64,000 bases of DNA from Rhea pennata (Eukaryota > Chordata > Aves > Rheiformes > Rheidae), in NCBI RefSeq assembly GCF_028389875.1, contig NC_084674.1:14603501-14667500 (forward strand), given 5' to 3'. The notes beneath the pieces are model-generated. The model saw only the letters and a program-made list of their open reading frames with translations. It had not been told where the DNA came from and ran no database searches. Below, one piece after another: positions 12,275 to 22,585 of this stretch. Within the stretch, counting starts at the first letter, position 1. The number at the start of each line of letters is the position of its first letter. Made by a program: the position numbers and the translations under genes.

Positions 12275-13170
12275 GGAGAAAATTGATGTTAACAATTTTG
12301 AGGCATTCTTACCTTTTTTAAAAAAAATGTTTTTGGCTATGATCTTCATATTCACATTCAAAATGTATTGGGAAGGGAGCTCTGTGTGGAGTCTGGTAGT
12401 GAGATACTGCTGCACTTGAGTAAAGGAGCAGATGGAAAGGTAAGATGAAAGGCAATTTCTAGTGTGATAAGTAATCAAGAAAGATTATATATGTCTTTTA
12501 GCAAAAAATTTTTTTTAAAGCTGAAGATACTGCACAGGCTGTTGCGAAAGGTGACTTGAAAGTGAAGTGGTAGCAACAGTGAGCAGTGTGGTTTTTAGAT
12601 GGAAGCCACCAAGAACTCTTCATATGGTCATTCATATGGTATAATTCAGAGCACTTAGGCTTCAGTTCTCTAAAGGTCAAGAGCTCCATCCACTCAACAG
12701 ATGAAGTGTACTGCCCATCAGCAAAAAACTCAAACTAGAAAGGGAGAATAAAGTTAGCTACCTCATCAGCCATGGCATGCTGTAAGAGGTGTGGATCTGT
12801 ATATCCAAGAAGTAATTTTTTCTACTGTTAGTTACTCAGGGTTTTCAACCTAATGTTTGTTGTATTGCTTTAGCATTTATTTGCATAAAAATATTTACTT
12901 TTGTTGATGTTTGTTACTGCATTGTTGTCTCTGGGTGTGAATCAATTCAGTGTTAAGCAAATTAATGTAATACGAATATTTTAACAGTAGCACAGTTTCC
13001 TACTCAGTTATTTGAATGCTCAGTGTTAAATGTAATGGCTGGGTAAGTATAAACAGCAGATGGCACTATTTGATTATTTTCCCACCTATGTCTAACATTT
13101 AGTATATCTTGGTTATATTTCATGAAGATTCTTTTTGAGAGCCACCACAATCTTTTCCCCTGAAAAGTTG

Positions 13171-13193
13171 GACACACACACACACACACACAC
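13171..13193 (+). repeat. (AC)n microsatellite
   Basis: Eleven AC dinucleotides in a row. It is simple sequence, likely length-polymorphic, with no gene association visible. Confidence 0.95.
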
Positions 13194-16100
13194 CAAATGA
13201 TGATTCTCCAAGTGGGATCTGAAATCAGAATACCCTACTGAAGATTTTCTTCATCCTCCACAACCTCAAAGTCCAAAAATAAACTGTAAATATTTGGTCA
13301 ACTTAACAGTTAGCTTTGGAGTGATTTATGAGAGATAATAAATATTTTTCTTAACACTGCATATGCCTCTCCTGTTGTTGAAGAGATCACTTATGAAGGT
13401 AGTTACCATTCTGGGTCTTGGTCCAAGTAATTATCCCAGTGTCAGCCGTGTGGCTGAAATTAATTTCACTCATATTCACTCAAATGGAATATTTTCTGAA
13501 AGGCTTTTGTATCAGTGCTTGTGTGTTTTTATTTTTCAGCTTAAAAAAGAATAAGTAATTGTCTGTATTTGGAAACCAGCTATTGTATTAAAATCACTAA
13601 GAGGTTTTTTCTATTTTTGAAGTCCACATTAGTTTTGGGATTCAAAAGACTCCATCAACAATCATGCTTGTATGAAATTTTTTCAAGGCAGAAATCTGTA
13701 AGCAGCTCAAAGTTCAGAATAGCTAATGCATTGTTTTCTTATGTTTTGGCTTTAGATGATTTTTTTTTTTGACTTTCTTTTTTAAACGGATACTCCATGT
13801 GTAGCTATACAGGTAGAAAATTAATCTACTAAGAGCTGAAAATTTTGGTTGGAATGATCACTATCACAAGTGTAGAAGAGTTTTTTGCATTATTTCTTCA
13901 GTAACTTTAATATCTGTTGTGTGGTCTGTATATGCAAAATAACTGTTTGCAGTCAAGAAGAGGAATCCTGTTGGTTAACTAAGGTCATAGGTTGCTTTGT
14001 TGGGAACAGCTGCAGTGAAACGTAATGGGCTGTAAGGTTCTTGCTTAACACTGCTCTTCACAGAAAGAGATCAGTAGAACTGACCTTTTAATTAAATTTG
14101 CCACGTATTCCATCATGAAAGTGATGGAACTTCCTGAACTGAAGAGGCTTTTCCTGATGCTACCAAAACTTGTCTTATAGGCTCCTGTGAATAGTGAAAG
14201 TTTCATAAAACTTTGATCTGGGCATTTCTGGATTTTTCAGCTAGGAAAAGTATGCCACCTACTCTGCGGTTTTCTGGAAACTTGCATTGGGTTTCCTGAA
14301 GAAAGGAAGGTTCATGTATTAAGGAAAACCTGAGAGATTTTTGTCAATTAGGCCTTTCTCTTCAGATGCAATGCTGCCTTGTCCTCTGAAACCTATGATC
14401 CACGAACTGTTTTTGCCATGAGTGGTATTTTGTCTGCATATGGGTTCATAAAATGCCATTAGCATAGTACAGAAGGTGCACATGAAACGCTGTCAATGCA
14501 TCTTACAATTCTCAGTTCTGACAGTCTGATACAGATCTTATGTTTAATGTAAATTGATTTGGACTTCTAAGGCAGCATTTTAGCAATTTAATCTGGAAGT
14601 TAGCACAGTTTGAGTGCTTTCTGCTCAAGCAGGCAACTGGAGTGTTTTCATCAAATAGATACGAAGGCATTCTTACAGATGTGTCTGTGATATTTATGTG
14701 TGACTATGTGTCAAAGCTGATATAATCAGAGTGGGTTTTGGTGACCGATGAGCAACAGTCAGGTTCAACACTGGTCTTTCACTTTTTTTCTTGTCTGCAA
14801 TTTGTTATTGCTTAGGCTGTTAGTTAATAGCCGGAGTTTAACTTTCGGGTGGTCATTTTGGAGTTAATCTGCCGCTTCAAGACCCATTCATGTATGGGGA
14901 TAAGGTGCTGTTGGTAAGATTGCTTCCTGAATTGTTACTCTTTCTGCTAGTTCAGTGTGGCAACAGTTTCCTTGCATAACACAAAGTTAATTCCAGTAAG
15001 TCTGTGCTCTCCAGATGAGCATCCTTCCATATAAAGTCATATATGAGTGTACTCTCTTGGTAGAATCTTGTCCAGCACTGTGTCATTTATTCCATACTGT
15101 GCCATTTCTCTAGCAATTTTCCTACTTTCTGTTTCTAAAGGTTAGTCTTTATTTTTTTTAATGAATGTACAAAAATTCAAAGTGGAGTTGGTGTTTATTT
15201 TCTGAACATTAGTTTTTAGCCATGTGAATGTGACTGATTACACAGAATAAACTACTTTGAGAAGGTGACAAAGCAGGAGAATGTGAAGGCTAGATTTTTT
15301 CCCTTCTAAAAGTACATCCTACTTAATTTGCTGCAGATTCAAAATTTTATCTAAGAGGTACGAAGCTTGCATCCTGAAATTAGAGCATTCTTTTTTGTCA
15401 TTTTTGCATGTTATCAAATAAAGCCCTATCTTAAAAAGGGGGAGAGCTCTTTGAAGAGATTTTCCTAAATCAAAAATTGGTTTTGAACATGTGCAAATTG
15501 CTCTGTGGCAGGGAGGTGAACCTAAGCATGTTCTATCTGGTACTTTCTAATGAACAAAATCAGAATGTTGGGTTCAGACTTTGAACTTCATAACATATGC
15601 TTTGTCTCATTTCTCCTCCTTATTCATTATTATTTGGTCATTTTTAAAAGCTAATCTCTATAGGATTTAAATTTCTATTGGTTATAAAATCACTTAAAAG
15701 TGAGGAGGAACCTCTAGCAGTAAAAGGATCATGAGGTTTTGAAATCATTAGAGTGATTAGAGAGTTTTACTTTGTTTTACATGTATATTATGATGAAAGA
15801 AATATGTGAACTTTCCTTAATATTCAAAAAAGCTGCAACAAAGCTATTTTAATAGAAAAAAATGAATGCATGAATTATTTAAAATTGCTGGTGCAACTGT
15901 TCCTGTTAACTAATCCATGCACTTGGAAGGCAATTACACTGAGCTTTGACAACACTGCCAACCCACTGCACGGTACCTTATGCCAAAAGCTATTGTTGTT
16001 TTATTGACCACGTTCACCATTACATATGCATATGAAAAAACAGAGGCATTTTCATTGGGATTATCCTAATAGCATTAAGAGATTATTTTTTAAATTTCCT

Positions 16101-16309
16101 TGGAAGGAAATTCACTTAAATGAGATTACTTATTACTTGACTGGTTTCCTATCATGCTGCTATGTTTAGGTAAGTGGAGTCCATCAGAGTATAAAGTTTT
16201 TTTAAAAACTGATTTTATACATTAATGATTTCAAATAAAAGAGAAGTACTATATTTGTGCATAGCTTCTGTTCAGAAAGTTAAGTCGATGCTCTGGTTAA
16301 GAGAGATAA

Positions 16310-16535
16310 CACTTTTTGTCCCTCTTGGTGGCCCCCCCTAGTGTCACCATTAGTTGCTAATTACGTGCAAACAAATAAACAATTAACTCCTCGTGCCTCT
16401 TGGTGGGAGAGTTTTCATTGACATGCTAAAACTTTCTAATAAAAGATTTTAATTAATGACGTTGCAAATCCAACCCCCTTGTCCGCATAGCTATAAGGAG
16501 GACTTGCAGAGAAATGCAAGTACAGTATACATGGC
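16310..16535 (+). promoter_or_regulatory. HESX1: HESX1 proximal promoter region
   Basis: The 225 bases ahead of the first ATG are dense in transcription-factor-like words. There are three TAAT cores (CTAATTA at 16357-16363, CAATTAA at about 16380-16385, TTAATTAA at 16449-16456), a forkhead-like AAATAAACAAT (16372-16382), and a CRE half-like TGACGT (16457-16462). Two perfect copies of the 11-mer cctcttggtgg (16321-16331 and 16396-16406) flank the first two TAAT cores. A TATAAG word (16493-16498) lies just before the coding exon and could place a start near 16520. HESX1 is known to be controlled by LIM-homeodomain and OTX factors in forebrain and Rathke's pouch, which fits, but no binding is shown by sequence alone. 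The word cccccttgtccgcatag ending at 16490 is also a plausible splice acceptor. Confidence 0.55.
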
Positions 16536-16592
16536 ATGCTGGCTGAAGGTGAAAGCATGGCAAGTACATCGCTGTGTCCTGCTAATACATCA

Positions 16593-16749
16593 ATGTCTCA
16601 GAATCTTCAGAAAGCATCTGGTTTTGCAGAAAATAAAATGGCACAGTGCTCTTTTTCCATTGAAAGTATTTTGGGATTGGAGCAGAAAAGAGATGTTATT
16701 CCAGCTGTGAAACCTCATAGACCTTGGATGGATAGCTGCACCAACTTGG
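16593..16749 (+). CDS. HESX1: HESX1 coding exon 1 (eh1 repressor motif)
   Basis: From the ATG at 16593 the frame reads MSQNLQKASG..., aligning with human MSPSLQEGAQ.... Key features are the engrailed-homology (eh1) motif FSIESILGL at residues 21-29, which recruits Groucho/TLE corepressors, and the HESX family block KPHRPW at residues 40-45. The exon ends TTG G with a GTAAGC donor at 16750, leaving one base of codon 53 (phase 1). Two in-frame upstream ATGs exist at 16536 and 16557. The latter has a stronger Kozak context (A at -3, G at +4) and would add 12 residues, so the exact N-terminus is uncertain. I chose 16593 because it aligns with mammalian starts and gives 186 residues (human 185). 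Confidence 0.93.
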
Positions 16750-16859
16750 GTAAGCAAGCAGTCAGTTTTGTAACACCTTAAGCTTTTATTCTTTCAAAAA
16801 ATATATATATTCTCATATTTCTATGAAAAATGGTAACTTTTTTTGCTTGCTTTTTCTAG

Positions 16860-17062
16860 TTTTACATGAAGACGGTGTTCCTCATATGCAAATTCCTGTT
16901 TCTTACGAAAACTCATTGTTTCATGCAAACAGCAATACAATGCAAGAGGAAAAAGTTTTGAAATGTGAAAAATATTTTTCAATCACTGAAAGGCTATCTT
17001 TCAAACGAGAGTTGAGCTGGTACAGGGGTAGAAGACCAAGAACTGCTTTCACTAGAAACCAG
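16860..17062 (+). CDS. HESX1: HESX1 coding exon 2 (linker and homeodomain start)
   Basis: The exon follows a tttttctag acceptor after a very short 110-base intron and ends with CAG/GTAGAG. It encodes residues 53-120. A divergent linker is followed by [20 protein letters not shown], close to the human [16 protein letters not shown] segment, and then the start of the homeodomain ([12 protein letters not shown], from residue 109). The first base of codon 53 comes from exon 1 (phase 1), and the exon ends at a codon boundary. The linker is poorly conserved relative to human, as is usual for this family outside eh1, HRPW and the homeodomain. Confidence 0.95.
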
Positions 17063-17328
17063 GTAGAGATTCTGTTACCTTTTAAATAAAACACTATAAT
17101 TTAGTAAAAGGTTGGTAGAAGCCCCTAACAACTGGCTTATTCAGTGCTATATAAATCTGTGTAAGGAAATGTAGTTAGGCAGTAGTGTGAATGCACAATC
17201 AGAATTGTCCAAACACTGTTCAGAATTCTCCTATGGAACTAACTAAAGTGTATGTGTTGGTTTTCTTTTTTTCTTTTCTCTCCTACAAAGGTAGTAACTA
17301 CTAAACAAGTGTGTTTTAATCTCCTCAG

Positions 17329-17430
17329 ATTGAAGTTTTGGAAAATGTTTTTAAAATGAACTCCTACCCTGGCATTGACGTTAGAGAAGAACTAGCTCGC
17401 AAATTAGATTTAGATGAAGACAGGATTCAG
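17329..17430 (+). CDS. HESX1: HESX1 coding exon 3 (homeodomain helices 1-2)
   Basis: Thirty-four codons (residues 121-154) are bounded by ctcctcag and a GTAATT donor. They start [20 protein letters not shown] and end DLDEDRIQ. This corresponds to human [20 protein letters not shown]...DRIQ with conservative changes. It supplies homeodomain helices 1 and 2 of the paired-like class. The whole-codon exon lets it join exons 2 and 4 in frame. Confidence 0.97.
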
Positions 17431-18301
17431 GTAATTAAAGTTATTTAAATGCTTTTGTAGTTCCATCTATATGTCCTTTTTGGTCATATAAGTAGATAGG
17501 ACAGGTAACTTTTAATAGTCACAATTTAAAATAATACAAATTTCATATGCTATGCCTTCAGTGGTATGTTAAATGGAAACCGCTGAATTCCTTCCCAAGT
17601 CATAAGCCTTCTTCCATAGTACTGATATGACATTCATCTCTAACTTCCATGATCTCTGCTTTTTTCACTTCGTTATGTGCATAACTCCTTCATTTGCTTC
17701 CAGGTTTTAAAATTATGTTTACATTATGCTTTTCACCATGTCTGAAAATAGAAGTTGAAACCAGTATTGAAATAACTTGTATGTATAATATTTGATGAGG
17801 TTGTCAATTGAGCATTAAACCATTGAGCATTGAACTTTTTTTTTAATCAATATTTGAGGCTATGTCTTTGAAAAACGCTATCTACTTAGGTTTTTCAATT
17901 ACTGATTTCAAACTAATCAAATGCGATAAACATATATTTCATTAGATTTTGGGCTAGGCCTTGATACTTACTAGGCTTTTGATGCAAGTCTGATTGGGGT
18001 TGCAGCTTTATGCTGCAATTCAGCAGCTCAACAAGTAACACCTTAAATTCTCACCAACTTGTGTGTGAATTTCAGATACTCAGGATCTTCCAGGGTCTGA
18101 TCTGGTGTCACTGAAATTGATACTAGTTTTTGTGCTAATTACAGTGAAGCTGGTCCTCACTTTCCAGTAAAGCCAGGAAATACTGTGTTGTACTGTAGTC
18201 TGTTACTGAAATTATTACGAGCAGTTATGCTGTCATCTGCAGATTTTAAATTTGTATTGAACTTGCAAACTACTGACATTTCACAGAAGTGTGTAAACCT
18301 T

Positions 18302-18326
18302 TTTATTTATTTATTTATTTATTTTT
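18302..18326 (+). repeat. (TTTA)n microsatellite
   Basis: About six TTTA units in HESX1 intron 3, about 55 bases before the exon 4 acceptor. Simple sequence. Confidence 0.9.
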
Positions 18327-18381
18327 AATCCTGCTTACAGTGCTGTATTTCTGAAAAACATGCTTTTTATCTTAATTTTAG

Positions 18382-18480
18382 ATCTGGTTCCAGAACCGTC
18401 GTGCAAAACTGAAAAGATCACACCGAGAATCTCAGTTTCTAATAGTGAAAAATACTTTCACCTCCAACCTGCTAGACTAG
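18382..18480 (+). CDS. HESX1: HESX1 coding exon 4 (recognition helix, stop)
   Basis: After a 951-base intron ending cttaattttag, the exon reads [20 protein letters not shown] and ends SNLLD followed by TAG at 18478-18480. It contains the DNA-recognition helix with WFQNRR. Asn159 is homeodomain position 51, and Arg161 corresponds to human Arg160, mutated in septo-optic dysplasia. Homeodomain position 50 is Gln158, typical of the Q50 paired-like group. The protein is a transcriptional repressor (ANF in chicken) acting early in anterior neural plate and pituitary primordium. The reading frame is intact throughout all four exons, so the gene looks functional. Confidence 0.97.
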   Translation: MWFQNRRAKLKRSHRESQFLIVKNTFTSNLLD

Positions 18481-18635
18481 GAAGAAGAATTGTTTGCCAT
18501 TAAGCTACTACAACAGAACATGAGGAATTACTGAAATTTTCATAATCTGTATCAAGTAATGATATTCTATGATTTTATTCCCAGATTTGAAATATCATGA
18601 TTTTCATTCAAATAAATTGTAAATACTTGAAGTAT
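18481..18635 (+). terminator. HESX1: HESX1 3' UTR and poly(A) signal
   Basis: A canonical AATAAA lies at 18611-18616, 131 bases after the stop codon. Cleavage would fall near 18630. The downstream region is T-rich (cctactttttgtgg, about 18642-18655), consistent with a downstream element. This gives a short 3' UTR of about 150 bases. Confidence 0.7.
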
Positions 18636-19159
18636 TACTATAACCTACTTTTTGTGGATAAAGTAAACTTTCTCCATATATTTTAAAAACTTTTTAGAAA
18701 AGCTTAGATATTTTTGCAGTTAAACAGAAAACTAGTCAGTGCACAATATTTTTCATCTACAATGTATTACTGCAGCTTGACTGAAGACAACAAAACTTCA
18801 TAGTTAAAAAATCAGATTAAAGTCCAAAATACATGATGCGCAAGAGATTGTGCGTTGCATTGGAAATTAAATAGCTTATAAGTGTATTATCATTTTCTTT
18901 AAATTTTTCTTTGTGTAAACTATCTCATCTCAAACAGAAGGACTAGTATTTAAGTGACTATTCAGCAATTGCTTGGTTAAAAGAGGGTTAAATCTCTCTC
19001 TATATATTTTTTACATCATATTTTAGTTTATTTATGCTTAGGATAATACTTGTCTATTTAATACCACAATATAGCTATCTCCTCTTTTGTTAGTATAATA
19101 TTCCAGTTACAGAAGTTGCCCTCAATATATTTTAATGAGAGAGAATGAGAAATCTCTCA

Positions 19160-19215
19160 GTGAGAGACAGGATCGAATCAGTTGGGACTAGACCAGATCA
19201 CTTCCAATAATTTTT
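19160..19215 (+). mobile_element. Possible CR1 3'-end remnant
   Basis: The words cagttgggactagaccagat and cacttccaat resemble the CR1 3' UTR phrase 'ggttggactagatga...cccttccaacc', with a deletion between them. It is short and diverged. Call it possible only. Confidence 0.3.
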
Positions 19216-22200
19216 GGTGTTTGAATATTTTTTTTTTTATCAAAGTATATATGAAAGTCAGGTATCTTAATATTCGATAGTTAACCTGAAGTCAATATGC
19301 GTAAGGACAGCCTTACCCAAAAAGCCTTTGTGGCCCTGACATAGGAGAACAGTGCAAATATGGGTTTACACTGTTGCTTGAAGTGCTAATGTCCTTCAGT
19401 GAGAATTCAGCATATGTTACGAGGACCCAGATGTACAGGACCTGATTTTGTCAGTGCTTCTGCTGAAATATCAGCTTAACTTTAGTGTTTCAATCTGTAG
19501 CAACTAATAAATCCTAAAATAAAGAATACTAACCAGAAGACTGTTAGCTGGGTTTTCCCACTGGATTTACCTGAAAGATGAAAAAATTACTTTGAACTAA
19601 AACTACATTTATAATATTCAAACCATTGTACTGAATCATTTTGTTTGATGCAAATGTTTTGATCATAAAAGACTGAAAATGAACAAAATCATAAGGCAAG
19701 ATTCTGAAATCTGTGGAAAAAAAATGCTGTGAATGCTTATAAGACATGCATCCTTTTTATCTGTAATTCAGAGTACTGATCTCAGACCAGTTATCCTATC
19801 TTGAAGAAATGCTTAGCCACTGAGCTCTTAGGTATTCTGATAATGTTTTATAGATTACTTTTGGAAACAGTTTTGCTTTGTATAAAATACTTAGATATTT
19901 CCTGGAGGAAGAATATGAGCCCTGTTCTCCAAGGTATATACCATAGCCACCAGGCTGATTCACTTTTTCTCTGACACTCAGTTTCTATAGAGTCAGTTGT
20001 GTTAATGAGGACATGAAAGTTATTAATAATATAGGTTAGATGTAAAGAACAAAAAAGCAAAAAGGAATTCTGTAAATTCTTACGGTGTTTCATAGTGCAA
20101 ATAGTTAACTGTGTTCTTCAATTGCAATTTTCTTATTCAATGATCTTAAACAAATAATAAAATTCTGGCATCGTATATTCTATTCTTAATGTAGTGTAGT
20201 CTCTAGAGGTAGGTATTAAAATTTTAAAGGCCTGTCTGTACTATTTCAAGACAGTTCTTAAATCCTATACTTCTAAAATACTCTGCTTCTCTTTCAGTTA
20301 AAAAGTTCTTTAAAATTAGAATGCCTGTATTTTACACCTCAATTGTGATAGTAGATGATTTAGTGCATTATTGCTGACTGTTTGTGGTTTATTTGGAAAT
20401 GCAGTTTGTTTGGGATTTTACTGGATAAGTCCTCCTGTTAAGTCATGAACAAAAGAATTGCTCTTTGTTTCTTAGTGCTTGTGTCCACAGTATCTGCTGT
20501 CCTGTAGAATAAGAGGTAAAACTAAGCTTGGGGAGGAAAGGGGTTGATAAGAAAGATAATTTGATAATAGCTTCATACTAGCAAAAATTCAGTGGGAGAG
20601 ATGATCAGACTTCAGTCCTTAGTTGATGTTTAGGAAATATGTTGGGTTATAAAGTGTATATAAAAATCACTTATTTTCTGCAGGACTCTAAATAAACTGC
20701 AAATAACTCCATTAGTTCATGGAGCTGCATTAAAGCTATTTACCTTTTTATGTCAGTAACTTCATGGATTTATTACCATGTTAGAGTAACAATAAAATGT
20801 TGTTTAACTTCTTTAAGAAATATATTAAATTGAAAATATCAAACTTTTATGAAATATTGAAATTGTAATTATTCATACTTTGAGAGTTTTGGATTTCAGA
20901 AATAACAATAACACCAAATATTACTAACTGAATTTCTATCTGTTACATCTCTGCATTCAAAAATACTTAAGAGACCATTCAAAAAGAAAGCGATTTACAT
21001 GGAGCCAGCTCCACTAGTTTTGGAGAAATGAGAAGCTGAATTCGGACACCTTACCTGATTTGAGGTAAAGACTGTATTTGGAATGCATGAGTTCCATTTT
21101 GTTTTTCTTTTCACCTCAAAACATATATTGCCTGTGGCTTAATCTTAGTGCAAGTAATTTGAGACTATTGTCTGCTCTGATGCTGGAAACAAGGTTTCCA
21201 GCAGCAAGAGATTAGACTAATCTGTCCAGATTGATGCCTAAGAACCTTACTCTATTATCTGACAAATACCTAAATACACCTAATGTCTCTCACAATGGAA
21301 CTTATCTCAACTGATGGAAGTCTGACAAAGCCATTTAGGAGAAGAACTACAATAATAGTAGAATAATAATAGCACGAGCCCTGGTATCCAGCTCTCAATT
21401 AGCAAATGTTACCAGAAGGATCATTCATCTGTAAGGTGCCAGAGGTGTTGCACATAGTGCTGAGGGACAAAGAGTTTAACAAAACTGCAGTATTTGTTTC
21501 GTCTTGGCATGGTTTGTTCTTCCCAAACTAAAGGTATCAACAATTCATGAACAGTGGAGGGGGGTTTTTAACATCTCATTTATAGCTACTTTGACTGGTA
21601 TGGATTTTAAACTGTGACCATAACTTTCTCAAATACAGTTACTTTGTTGTTGTCGTCGTTCCCCCCCCCCCCATCTTAAAACATTAGTCTGTACTTCATA
21701 CAACAAAATCTTAATCTTGTTATTCCTGATGATACGCAGCTGTCTCAGCTAGCTTGGTAATGTATGTAATATGCTATATTGTCTGCTTAGGCATCGGCAG
21801 CCCAAATAATGTTAGTGTGCAACAATGTCAGAGGAAGCCGCCACGTCCTCTGAACTCTGGTCCCATTTCAGTTTTGCATCCTTTGTCTTGCAATGTTTCT
21901 GTTTATCTATTATTGCACAGAATTGTGATCAGAAAAGGCCACAGTTGTCTTGGTTCTTATTCTAATTTCAGCTGTTGAGTGACTTTATTAAATAATAAAC
22001 TCTTCCAGCCATGCTGCCTTGAATTGGTTCCAGTACTCATTTGACCCTGCAATATATTGATTAAATTTCACTAGGATGCTGAAAAAATTGTTTCAGGAAA
22101 AAAAAATGGCCAGTGAAATAGGTAAGACTTCCCCCTTTTGATATTGGCAAGCTGTTAATGTCAGCTTGGATGAACAGCCACAATTTAGGCAAGAGTAGGT

Positions 22201-22549
22201 TGATCAGCTTCTGGCGTTGACTGTGGTGGCACTTGAATGTTCTTGTAGTGTTTTTCTGTATTAAGGACTGGTGCCTGTGATCCTTATCAGAATGCTGGGC
22301 CCACATAATTATTTGTTTTAAAATGACATTCTTCTCTTGACTTAGGTCTCTGTGTCCTAAAAATTTATTCTAGCCATGAACTTCAGCATTGCCCAAATTG
22401 CCATCTGAAACAGATGAACTCTTTCTATGATCAGAAGACAAACTCAATGTTTGCAATGTTCCAATGTAATGTTATTATTTGGATACGTGGTTTGGAAATG
22501 GGGGAAGATGCATAGTGCTTATTTTCAGAGTTACAATCAAACGGTTTTG

Positions 22550-22585
22550 TGGGGGGGGGTGTTTTTTTTTTTTTTTTTTTTTTTT
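22550..22585 (+). repeat. G10-TG-T24 homopolymer pair
   Basis: A G-run (22551-22559 and the adjoining base) is followed by 24 T (22562-22585). The G-run next to a T-run is prone to sequencing error, so the exact length should be treated with care. Confidence 0.9.

Larger units (their letters stand above)
9961..16300. other. APPL1-HESX1 intergenic region
   Basis: AT-rich DNA with no recognisable coding exon. It contains a TTTATTTT-type tandem repeat (10922-10961), an A13 run near 11491-11503, a 27-T run (12248-12274) and an AC microsatellite (13171-13193). A MIR-like snippet may sit near 11030-11110 (acaagtcgcactgcttctctg) but is too short to call. The stretch 15955-16110 contains GGATTA and TAATAG-type homeodomain cores and could be an upstream enhancer. 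This region would be the first intron of any long HESX1 transcript starting in the APPL1 CpG island. Confidence 0.6.
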
